In this document: positions 18,728 through 25,927 of the stretch, piece after piece
How the letters are laid out: every line of letters begins with the position of its first letter
Position numbering within the stretch: position 1 is the stretch's first letter
Assembly: GCF_008329905.1 (NCBI RefSeq)
Contig: NZ_CP032155.1
Span: 3,658,001 to 3,722,000, forward strand
Length of the DNA: 64,000 nt
Reading direction: 5' to 3'
Source: Mycobacterium sp. ELW1
GTDB lineage: Bacteria; Actinomycetota; Actinomycetes; Mycobacteriales; Mycobacteriaceae
Position numbers and translations under genes: made by a program
Notes under the pieces: generated by a model
Told to the model about the DNA's origin: nothing
The model's database searches: none
The model's input: only the letters and a program-made list of their open reading frames with translations

Positions 18728-18733
18728 GCTGCT

Positions 18734-19330
18734 ATGAGTTCGACCGTGAAGACCTCCGCAGCCGGGCCGCTGCAGGCCGAGCCGAGTTCACGGCCGGCAG
18801 ATCGATTGCTGCGGACTGCGGCGAAACTGTTTGCATCACAAGGCATTCGGGCGGTCGGAATCGATCAGATATTGCGTGAAGCCGGGGTCGCCAAAGCCAG
18901 TCTCTACAGTACCTACGGGTCCAAAGACGCTCTGGTGCTGGCCTACCTGACCGATTTGGATCAGGCTGATCGCAACCGCTGGCTGCAGGCGGCTGCAGAA
19001 CTGACCGATCCGGTCGCCAAGGTGCTGCTGTTCTTCGATCTGGCCGCCAGGGCCGCCAGCGCGCGGGACTTCCGCGGCTGCCTCTACGCCAACGCCGCAA
19101 CCGAGTTTCCCGGCGTGGACTTCGAACCAGTTGTCGCGCACCGCCGTTGGCTGGTCCGGACTATCTCCGCGCTGCTGACCGACGCGGGTGCGCGCGATCC
19201 CGACGAGTTGGCCAGGCAGATCCAGCTGCTCTACGACGGCGCACTCGTGGGCTCCAAGATCTCGCGGTCCACCGAGCCCATCACGCAGGCGCGGGCCTGG
19301 GCCGCAGAGCGGATCGCTGGGACTTCCTAA
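18734..19330 (+). CDS. TetR family regulator, divergent from the first ABC/flavoprotein operon
   Basis: 198 residues from the ATG at 18734; the frame is open much further upstream, but the promoter and operator lie there. The helix-turn-helix is GIDQILREAGVAKASLYSTYGSKDALV, here split by the usual turn, and the C-terminal domain matches the TetR_C group with a conserved Cys (FRGCLYANAATEF). It most likely represses the 18640-14379 operon through the GACAGACCGGTCTGTC palindrome. It ends tail-to-tail with the next TetR gene, overlapping by four bases. Confidence 0.88.
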   Translation: MSSTVKTSAAGPLQAEPSSRPADRLLRTAAKLFASQGIRAVGIDQILREAGVAKASLYSTYGSKDALVLAYLTDLDQADRNRWLQAAAELTDPVAKVLLFFDLAARAASARDFRGCLYANAATEFPGVDFEPVVAHRRWLVRTISALLTDAGARDPDELARQIQLLYDGALVGSKISRSTEPITQARAWAAERIAGTS

Positions 19331-19926
19331 TCCAGGTCGCCGTCGACATAGCGCTGCACGTTCGGTGCGACTGCGGCGACGATGTCGTCGTCGCTCATCG
19401 ACGCCAGCGGTTCGATCTGCCATATGTAGCGCATCATCGCCAAGCCCATGATCTGCGACGAGATCAACCCGCTACGCCTCATCCGGTCCGCCTCGTCGAC
19501 ACCTAGCTGAGACACGCCCATCAGTTGACCCTCGACCACTCTGCGCAGCTTCTCGCGGGTACTCGGCTCGTGCGCGGCGGTCTGCAGCACCGCCCGCAAC
19601 ACCGGGCCGATCTCGTCATCGGCCCACGCGCCCAGCATCAACCGCAGCAGCGCGGTCCCGAGCTGTGGCACCGGTGTCGTCCAGGTCTTCGCGACGTCGG
19701 CCAGCCAGCGTTGCGGCGGATCGGTGGCCGCATCCAGCAGGCCTTCCTTGGAACCGAAGTAGTGGTAGACCAGTGCCGGGTCGACGTCGGCGGCTCGGGC
19801 CACCGCCCGGATCGTGGTGCCTGCCGACCCATGCTGAGCGAACTCGGCGCGCGCGGCGTCGACAATCCGGCCGGCCAGCACCCCCTTCTCGTCTCTGGGT
19901 CCCGGCGCCGTGACTTTCTTCGCCAT
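19327..19926 (-). CDS. TetR family regulator, divergent from the hydrolase operon
   Basis: 199 residues from the ATG at 19926 (MAKKVTAPGP), chosen because AGGTG stands 6 bases upstream; ATGs at 19932 and 19971 are alternatives. The helix-turn-helix is TTIRAVARAADVDPALVYHYF. The C-terminal domain is of the TetR_C type common in actinobacteria (GPVLRAVLQTAAHEPSTREK). It should bind the twin palindromes at 19957-19992 and repress the CocE-type hydrolase operon and itself. Confidence 0.88.
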   Translation of the reverse strand: MAKKVTAPGPRDEKGVLAGRIVDAARAEFAQHGSAGTTIRAVARAADVDPALVYHYFGSKEGLLDAATDPPQRWLADVAKTWTTPVPQLGTALLRLMLGAWADDEIGPVLRAVLQTAAHEPSTREKLRRVVEGQLMGVSQLGVDEADRMRRSGLISSQIMGLAMMRYIWQIEPLASMSDDDIVAAVAPNVQRYVDGDLD

Positions 19927-19955
19927 CCGCATCACCTCAAGGGTTTCATATTGCG

Positions 19956-19993
19956 TTGAGACTAGTTTCATCGTAGCGTGAAACTAGTCTCAA
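19956..19993. promoter_or_regulatory. Twin palindromic operator between TetR and hydrolase genes
   Basis: TTGAGACTAGTTTCA at 19956-19970 and its exact reverse complement at 19979-19993. Each half is itself a near-palindrome around ACTAGT (TGARACTAGTYTCA), so there are two binding sites whose centres are 22 bases apart, two helical turns. It lies 30 bases before the TetR start and 22 before the hydrolase start. Confidence 0.85.
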
Positions 19994-20015
19994 GAGGACG
20001 TGAAAAAGGATCGGG

Positions 20016-21758
20016 ATGACAATCACCAGCGTTTCAGGCATCGAACCGGGTCAGCGCACACTCAATGGGCCACAGACGACCGGCCGGGACTACCGCAACC
20101 TGAGCACGCCGGACCACCGCATCACCACCGACATCAACATCGCGGTCCCGATGCGCGACGGTGTCATGCTGCTCGCCGACGTCCACCGCCCCGAGACTAA
20201 CGGCCGCTTCCCCGCGCTGATCGCCGCATCGCCCTATCCGCGCCAGATCCAGGACCTCGGCGCCCCAGCCGGCTTCATCGAGGCCGGCGCCACCGACTTC
20301 TGGGTGCCGCGCGGCTACACCCACGTCATCGCCAACCTGCGCGGCACCGGCGGATCCGGCGGCACCTTCGGGTTCTTCGACTCCCAAGAACGCCGCGACC
20401 TATACGACCTCGTCGAATGGGTGGCGGCGCAACCCTGGTGCGACGGGAACGTCGGGATGATCGGTATCAGCTACTTCGCGATGACCCAGCTCGAGGCCGC
20501 CGTCGAACGGCCGCCGCATCTCAAGGCGATCTTCCCGGTGGCCGTCACCGCAGACCTCTACGAGGCCGCCATGCACCACGGCCTGTTCAGTGCGTCGTTC
20601 GTGACGCCGTTCCTGTCGATGCTCGGACTCACCGCCGCCCGCAGCGACACGTTCTGGCACAGCCGACCGCTGGGAGCGGCACGCTGGGTCCTCAACACCC
20701 CGCGGGTGCACCACAAGTTCGCGACGATGAACGGCGAGGCGGCCGTGACGATGATGCGCGGGCTGCTCAAACTTCCGCACGACCCGCACCCCTGGGACGA
20801 GCTGTGGCTCGACGCGGCGGTCAAGCACCCCACCCGCGACGCGTGGTGGGACGAACGCAACCTGCTGCCACTACTCGAAAAAGTCGACATCCCGGCCTAT
20901 TTGGGCTGCGACTGGCAGAACGTACCGTTGCACCTGCCCTCGACGTTCACCACCTACGCCGGGCTGACCAACAGCCCCTGCGTGCGCATCGGCATGCTCG
21001 ACGAGTACGGCCTGACCTGGCCGTGGGAAAGCCTGCACATCGAAGCGCTGGCCTGGTACGACCATTGGCTCAAAGGCCGAGACACCGGGATCCTCGACGG
21101 CCCGGCGGTTCGTTACGTCCTACCCGGCACCGGCGAGTGGCGCACGAGCGAATCCTGGCCGCCGGCAAGCACCGTCCGCGAGTTGGCACTGCGCGCCGAC
21201 GGCACCCTCGACGATGACGAAGGCACCCCCGGCGCGCGCGACTTCATGGCGCTCGGCGGTGGGCTGGGCCGGGCCAAACCCAGTTCGATCGATCCCCCCT
21301 CCGCGCTGACCTGGATCAGCGAACCACTGACCGCGGCGATCGACGTCGTCGGCAACATCGAGTTGCGGTTGACCGCCGCCGCCACCGCCGCCGACACCGC
21401 GTGGATCGTCACGCTCTCCGACGTCTCCCCCGACGGCGAGACGGAACCGGTGACCGCCGGCTGGCTGCGGGCCGGCCTGCGCGAGGTGGACGATGCCGCC
21501 AGCCGGCCAGGCGCACCGATCCTGCCGTGTCGTCATCCGCAGGCAGTACCCGTCGGTGACGACGTCGAGTACCGAATCCCCCTGGTCCCCAACGCCCGTC
21601 GCTTCGACTCGGGTCACCGCATCCAGATCACGATCACCAGTGACGACCAAGACCCGGACACCCCGGCGATCATGAACTTCCGGCATGCCGGCGTCGGCAC
21701 CAGCAGCCTCAACACCGTGCGGTCGTCCTCGCGGCTGGCGCTGCCCGTCCTCACCTGA
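20016..21758 (+). CDS. CocE/NonD family serine hydrolase (X-prolyl dipeptidyl-peptidase S15 fold)
   Basis: 580 residues. An alpha/beta-hydrolase domain starts around VPMRDGVMLLADVHRPE, has the oxyanion Tyr region SPYPRQIQ, the nucleophile in MIGISYFAMTQ and the catalytic-Asp zone after GCDWQNVP. A C-terminal jelly-roll (PepX_C) ends in NFRHAGVGTSSLNTV, which carries a likely histidine. Relatives hydrolyse esters or amides such as cocaine or acylated peptides. No signal peptide. AAGGA precedes the ATG. First gene of the operon controlled by the 19956-19993 operator. Confidence 0.85.
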   Translation: MTITSVSGIEPGQRTLNGPQTTGRDYRNLSTPDHRITTDINIAVPMRDGVMLLADVHRPETNGRFPALIAASPYPRQIQDLGAPAGFIEAGATDFWVPRGYTHVIANLRGTGGSGGTFGFFDSQERRDLYDLVEWVAAQPWCDGNVGMIGISYFAMTQLEAAVERPPHLKAIFPVAVTADLYEAAMHHGLFSASFVTPFLSMLGLTAARSDTFWHSRPLGAARWVLNTPRVHHKFATMNGEAAVTMMRGLLKLPHDPHPWDELWLDAAVKHPTRDAWWDERNLLPLLEKVDIPAYLGCDWQNVPLHLPSTFTTYAGLTNSPCVRIGMLDEYGLTWPWESLHIEALAWYDHWLKGRDTGILDGPAVRYVLPGTGEWRTSESWPPASTVRELALRADGTLDDDEGTPGARDFMALGGGLGRAKPSSIDPPSALTWISEPLTAAIDVVGNIELRLTAAATAADTAWIVTLSDVSPDGETEPVTAGWLRAGLREVDDAASRPGAPILPCRHPQAVPVGDDVEYRIPLVPNARRFDSGHRIQITITSDDQDPDTPAIMNFRHAGVGTSSLNTVRSSSRLALPVLT

Positions 21759-21770
21759 CCCGGTGCGATC

Positions 21771-22160
21771 ATGGACGCCATGGACCAGGCAACATACGAC
21801 AAGGGACGACAGATCCGCGCCGCGGTGCTCGGCGAGGAGTACGTCGCCGACGCCGAGCGGCAGGCCGACGACTTCAGCAAACCGCTGCAGGATCTGCTGA
21901 CCGAGTATTGCTGGGGTGCGGTGTGGGGCCGTGAGGAGCTGCCGCTGAAAACCCGCAGCATGCTCAATCTGGCGATGATCTCGGTACTGAACCGCCCCCA
22001 CGAACTGAAAACTCATGTGCGCGGGGCACTCACCAACGGGGTCACCCGCGAGGAGATTCGCGAGATCCTGCTGCAGGTGGCGATCTACGCCGGGGCGCCC
22101 GCAGCCGTCGACGGCTTCCGGGTCGCCCGAGATGCCTTCGCCGAACTCGACGCTTCGTGA
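21771..22160 (+). CDS. Carboxymuconolactone decarboxylase (CMD/AhpD) family protein
   Basis: 129 residues (126 if the second ATG at 21780 is used). The pattern PLKTRSMLNLAMISVLNRPHELKTHVRGALTNG is typical of 4-carboxymuconolactone decarboxylases, here cited as its halves LKTRSMLNLAM and HELKTHVRGAL. The CxxC pair of AhpD peroxidase reductases is absent, so a decarboxylase-like role is favoured. It follows the hydrolase by 12 bases and overlaps the next gene by GTGA. Substrate unknown. Confidence 0.82.
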   Translation: MDAMDQATYDKGRQIRAAVLGEEYVADAERQADDFSKPLQDLLTEYCWGAVWGREELPLKTRSMLNLAMISVLNRPHELKTHVRGALTNGVTREEIREILLQVAIYAGAPAAVDGFRVARDAFAELDAS

Positions 22161-23059
22161 GCCACCCCATGAACCTCGGCTTCATCGGCCTGGGCAACAT
22201 GGGCTTGCCGATGGCCACTCGCCTGATCGAGGCCGGCCACCCGCTGGTGGTATTCGATACCCGCCCGGGGATCGTCGCCGCGGCGGTCGATCTGGGCGCC
22301 CAGGCCGCGTCGTCCCCGCGCGACGTCGCCGACCGCGCCGAGACCGTACTGGCGAGCCTGCCGTCGGTGCAGGCCTCCCGTGATGTGGCGGTTGGCGCGG
22401 ACGGAGTGATCGAAGGACGCCGCGTCGAACGGTTCGTCGACCTGTCCACCGTCGGCAGCACCGCCGCTCAGCAGATTCAGGCACAGCTGACCGAGCGCGG
22501 TATCGCGATGCTCGACAGCCCGGTCAGCGGTGGTGTCGGCGGTGCCGCCAAAGGGACGCTGGCGCTGATGGTTTCGGGCCCGCGCGACGAGTTCGAGATC
22601 GTCGAGCCGATCCTGGCCCGGCTGGGCACGCCGTTTTTCGTCGACACCAAACCCGGTGCGGGCCAGACGATGAAGCTGGTGAACAACCTGCTGGCCGCCA
22701 CCGCGCTGGCCGCCACCTCGGAGGTGGTGGTGATGGGCGTCAAGGCCGGGCTGGACCCGTCGGTGATGATCGAGGTGATCAACGCCGGGTCGGGAGCCAC
22801 CAACGCCAGCCGCGACAAGTTCCCCAAGTCGATTCTGCCGCGCAGCTTCGACTACGGGTTCGCCACCGGTTTGATGGTGAAGGACGTCCGGCTCTATCTG
22901 GAGGAGGCCGAGGCGCTCGGGCTACCCACGGAGGTGGCCGCGGCCGTCGGGCGATTGTGGGAGCTGGTCATGCGCGAAGAGGGGCCTGAATCCGACTTCA
23001 CCGCAGCGATCAAGCCCATCGAGGCGGCTGCGGGTGTGATTGTGGAGCCGCGGAACTAG
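22157..23059 (+). CDS. 3-hydroxyisobutyrate dehydrogenase-like NAD(P)-dependent oxidoreductase
   Basis: 300 residues, GTG start overlapping the previous stop. The N-terminal Rossmann motif is GFIGLGNMGLPMATRLI, the substrate-binding signature is DSPVSGGVGGAAKGTL, and the catalytic Lys lies in GAGQTMKLVNNLLAA. The beta-hydroxyacid dehydrogenase family oxidises short 3-hydroxy acids or reduces semialdehydes. With the hydrolase and CMD-type protein it suggests a small catabolic pathway opened by ester or amide cleavage. Confidence 0.88.
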   Translation: MSHPMNLGFIGLGNMGLPMATRLIEAGHPLVVFDTRPGIVAAAVDLGAQAASSPRDVADRAETVLASLPSVQASRDVAVGADGVIEGRRVERFVDLSTVGSTAAQQIQAQLTERGIAMLDSPVSGGVGGAAKGTLALMVSGPRDEFEIVEPILARLGTPFFVDTKPGAGQTMKLVNNLLAATALAATSEVVVMGVKAGLDPSVMIEVINAGSGATNASRDKFPKSILPRSFDYGFATGLMVKDVRLYLEEAEALGLPTEVAAAVGRLWELVMREEGPESDFTAAIKPIEAAAGVIVEPRN

Positions 23060-23109
23060 ACTTCGAATCACCTTGGCGTTAAGGCTGGTTCAGCCTCCCA
23101 CAGGCCCCA

Positions 23110-23115
23110 TACTCT
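23110..23115 (+). promoter_or_regulatory. -10 element for a leaderless start of the second ABC operon
   Basis: TACTCT occupies -12 to -7 of the GTG at 23122, which has no ribosome site. The transporter genes therefore may have their own promoter rather than depending on the hydrolase operon. Confidence 0.5.
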
Positions 23116-23121
23116 GCGGCA

Positions 23122-23928
23122 GTGAGTTCACCCCGGCGACAGCCGGCAGCCGTTGCGCTGCGCGGAGTCGGCCGAGTATTCGGACCGCGCACCGTACTGC
23201 GCGACATCACGCTCGACATCGCACCAGGTGAGATGATCGCCCTGCTCGGAGCGTCGGGCAGCGGCAAGTCAACATTGCTGCGCCTGGTCGCCGGGCTGGA
23301 CCAGCCCACGAACGGCCGGATCGAGATCGACGGGAAAACGGTGCGCGGCATCGACTCCCGATGTGCGGTGGTATTCCAGGAACCGCGCCTGCTCCCCTGG
23401 CGCACGCTGGCCGGCAATGTCGCATACGGCTTGCCCGCGGGCACGTCCCGATCCGACGGCCAGGCTGCCGTGCAGCATTGGCTGGAAGTGGTCGGCCTGC
23501 AGGGCTTCGAGAGCCATCGACCTCGCCAGGTCTCCGGCGGGATGGCCCAGCGTGCCGGACTGGCGCGCGCACTGGCACGCAGGCCCGGCGTGCTTCTGCT
23601 CGACGAGCCGCTGGCGGCACTGGACGCGCTGACCCGCATCCAGATGCAGGACCTGCTAGGCCAGGTGCGCCAAGAAGCCGGCGCGACAGCCGTTTTGGTG
23701 ACCCACGACGTGGAAGAGGCGCTCGTGCTGGCAGACCGTGTCCTGGTACTGCGCTCCGACGGCAGCAACGGCGCAGGCATCGCGGTAGCCATCGACGTCA
23801 CCGTACCCAAACCCAGGGATCGCACCGATCCCGCACTGGCCGCACTGCGCCACCGCTTGCTCGGCGAGCTGGGCCTTCGCGGCCGCGGCGTTTCGACCGA
23901 TTCCCATCTGCAGGAGGCTCTGACATGA
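23122..23928 (+). CDS. ssuB: ABC transporter ATP-binding protein, aliphatic sulfonate (SsuB) type
   Basis: 268 residues, GTG start. Walker A LGASGSGKSTLLR, Q-loop FQEPRLLPW, signature QVSGGMAQRAGLARAL, Walker B GVLLLDEPLAALDAL and H-loop VLVTHDVEEAL are all intact. The LLPWRTLAGNV segment is characteristic of sulfonate/taurine ATPases. Overlaps the lipoprotein gene start by ATGA. The symbol reflects the family; the cargo is not proven. Confidence 0.85.
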   Translation: MSSPRRQPAAVALRGVGRVFGPRTVLRDITLDIAPGEMIALLGASGSGKSTLLRLVAGLDQPTNGRIEIDGKTVRGIDSRCAVVFQEPRLLPWRTLAGNVAYGLPAGTSRSDGQAAVQHWLEVVGLQGFESHRPRQVSGGMAQRAGLARALARRPGVLLLDEPLAALDALTRIQMQDLLGQVRQEAGATAVLVTHDVEEALVLADRVLVLRSDGSNGAGIAVAIDVTVPKPRDRTDPALAALRHRLLGELGLRGRGVSTDSHLQEALT

Positions 23929-24893
23929 GAGTTCGTTGGCTGGCAGTTGTCGTGCTGAGCGCCGTGATCGCGGCGGCATCAGCGTGCAGCAGCAACAGCG
24001 GGCAGGCAACAGCGAAGGAAGTGCACCTCGACTACGCCTACTACAACCCGCTGAGCCTGGTGGTCCGGGACCAGAAGTTGTTGGAGAACAAGGGGTATCA
24101 GGTCACCTGGGTACTGTCGGCCGGCAGCAACAAGGCCAACGAAGGCCTGCGGTCCAATGCGCTCGACTTCGGCTCCACCGCGGGCGCAGCCGCACTGGTG
24201 GCCCGCGCCAACGGCTCGCCGATCAAGATCGTCGATGTCTACAGCAAGCCGGAGTGGACGGCACTCGTCGTCACCAAGGACTCCCCGATCACCTCGGTCG
24301 CCGAGCTCAAGGGCAAGAAGGTCGCCGTCACCAAGGGCACGGATCCCTACTTCTTCCTACTGCAGTCGCTGGCCACCGCGGGCTTGTCGCCGTCGGATGT
24401 CGAGATCGTCAACCTGCAGCACGCGGACGGCAAGACCGCACTGGAGCGCGGGGACGTCGACGCCTGGTCCGGTCTGGATCCGTTCATCGCCCAGACCGTG
24501 CTGGAGCGCGGGTCCCGATTGCTGTACCACAACGCCGATTTCAACAGCTTCGGCGTGCTGAACGCGCGCGAGGACGTCATCACCACCAAACCCGACACGG
24601 TGCAGGCGGTCGTCGATGCCTACGAACAGGCCCGCGGCTGGGCCAAGAGTCACCCCGACGAGTTGGCCGCACTGCTGGCCCGCGAGGCGAAGGTCTCTCC
24701 CGACGTCGCCAAGGACGAGTTGGCCCGGACCGACCTCAACATCGATCCCACCCCGGGCCCTGCGTTGCAGGCGGTGTTGACCAAGATTCTGCCGCTCGCG
24801 GTGGCCGACAACGACATCAAGTCGCAGCAGGAGGGTCAGAAGGCACTCGACACCATCATCGAGCCGAAGTTCGCCCAGCAACGGGCGCAATAA
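23925..24893 (+). CDS. ssuA: ABC transporter substrate-binding lipoprotein, aliphatic sulfonate (SsuA) type
   Basis: 322 residues. A lipoprotein signal ends in ASACSS, placing the lipidated Cys near residue 21. The mature domain has the NitT/TauT binder fold (LDYAYYNPLSLVVRDQ, LRSNALDFGSTAGAAAL, AELKGKKVAVTKGTDP, DAWSGLDPFIAQTVLE). AGGAGG lies 7 bases before the ATG. Unlike the Tat-exported binder at 15212, this one is membrane-anchored by lipid, so the two systems are not recent duplicates. Confidence 0.87.
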   Translation: MRVRWLAVVVLSAVIAAASACSSNSGQATAKEVHLDYAYYNPLSLVVRDQKLLENKGYQVTWVLSAGSNKANEGLRSNALDFGSTAGAAALVARANGSPIKIVDVYSKPEWTALVVTKDSPITSVAELKGKKVAVTKGTDPYFFLLQSLATAGLSPSDVEIVNLQHADGKTALERGDVDAWSGLDPFIAQTVLERGSRLLYHNADFNSFGVLNAREDVITTKPDTVQAVVDAYEQARGWAKSHPDELAALLAREAKVSPDVAKDELARTDLNIDPTPGPALQAVLTKILPLAVADNDIKSQQEGQKALDTIIEPKFAQQRAQ

Positions 24894-25663
24894 TGGCCGG
24901 TGCGGCGGCGCTGCGGCGCACGCCCGTCATCATCGCCGGCGTGATCGTCCCGCTGGCACTGCTCGGCGTGTGGCAGCTCGTGGCGGATGCGCACGTGTTC
25001 TCTCCCAGCCAGTTACCCCCGCCCGTCGATGTGGCGCAAGCCTCGGTGGTGCTGCTCGGCAGTGGCCAACTCTGGGTGCATCTGCAGGCCAGCCTGGGCC
25101 GGGTGTTCCTGGGGTACGTGTCCGGAGCCGCGGCCGGGCTGGCACTCGGATCGCTGGTGGGATTGTCGGTCACGGTCCGTCGACTTCTCGGACCGACCGT
25201 CGGAGCCATCCGTACCGTGCCATCCCTGGCCTGGGTTCCGCTGCTGCTCTTATGGTTTGGCATCGGCGAGGAACCCAAGGTGCTGCTCGTCGCGATCGGC
25301 GCCTTCTTCCCCGTCTACACCACCACCGCCTCGGCGCTTGCGCACGTCGATCCGCACCTGCTCGAGGTCGGACGGGCCTACGGGCGGGGCGGCGCGAGGC
25401 TTCTGGGGACCATCTCGCTGCCCGCCGCCGCACCCGAGTTGATCAACGGTCTGCGCCTGGGACTGGCCAACGGATGGCTGTTCCTGGTCGCAGCCGAGCT
25501 GATCGCGTCGTCGAAGGGACTGGGCTTCCTGCTGATCGACAGCCAGAACACCGGCCGGACCGACGTGATGATCCTGGCGATCCTGCTGCTGGCGTTACTC
25601 GGAAAGCTCACCGACAGCGCGTTCCACGTCGCGGAAAACCGACTGGTCCTCCGGCGTAGGTGA
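24893..25663 (+). CDS. ssuC: ABC transporter permease, aliphatic sulfonate (SsuC) type
   Basis: 256 residues, six membrane helices, with the cytoplasmic coupling loop VGRAYGRGGARLLGTISLPAA. Its ATG overlaps the stop of the lipoprotein gene (TAATG). Completes an ATPase-binder-permease set. It ends facing the minus-strand region at 25.7 kb. Confidence 0.87.
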   Translation: MAGAAALRRTPVIIAGVIVPLALLGVWQLVADAHVFSPSQLPPPVDVAQASVVLLGSGQLWVHLQASLGRVFLGYVSGAAAGLALGSLVGLSVTVRRLLGPTVGAIRTVPSLAWVPLLLLWFGIGEEPKVLLVAIGAFFPVYTTTASALAHVDPHLLEVGRAYGRGGARLLGTISLPAAAPELINGLRLGLANGWLFLVAAELIASSKGLGFLLIDSQNTGRTDVMILAILLLALLGKLTDSAFHVAENRLVLRRR

Positions 25664-25692
25664 TCAGCTACAGCGCACGCCACCAGCTGATC
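25662..25692. terminator. Hairpin at the end of the second ABC operon
   Basis: GATCAGCT at 25662-25669 and AGCTGATC at 25685-25692 form perfect 8-base arms with a 15-base loop, overlapping the permease stop. It may end transcription from both sides; there is no U-tract. Confidence 0.4.
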
Positions 25693-25808
25693 GGTCGCTC
25701 CGCAGCGGGGTTACTCTGCCAGGCCGGGCGCCACAAACCCGCGGTCGATTTAGCGCCCTGATGCTCGAGTACTCGATGAATCCGACGAATCACCCAGTTG
25801 TGTGACAT
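25668..25808 (-). CDS. Possible 46-residue Trp/Arg-rich small protein
   Basis: A reading frame of 47 codons in an otherwise empty 264-base gap. The ATG at 25808 is preceded by AGGAGG at 8 bases, an excellent ribosome site. The product begins MSHNWVIRRIHRVLEHQGAK and ends PISWWRAL, with five tryptophans and six arginines; no membrane segment or signal. It is on the same strand as, and 119 bases downstream of, the membrane/cupredoxin operon, so it could be its last gene. Its length is below usual annotation cut-offs. No family recognised; it could also be chance. Confidence 0.45.
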   Translation of the reverse strand: MSHNWVIRRIHRVLEHQGAKSTAGLWRPAWQSNPAAERPISWWRAL

Positions 25809-25927
25809 CACCACGACCTCCTACCACCGCGCCGCGCGCCGAGACCTCGAAGTATGGGCGTCTCGCCCGGCATAGCGGGACTGCCCAGATTGACGTCGTC
25901 TAAACGTCGCGCGACAAATTGGCGGGG

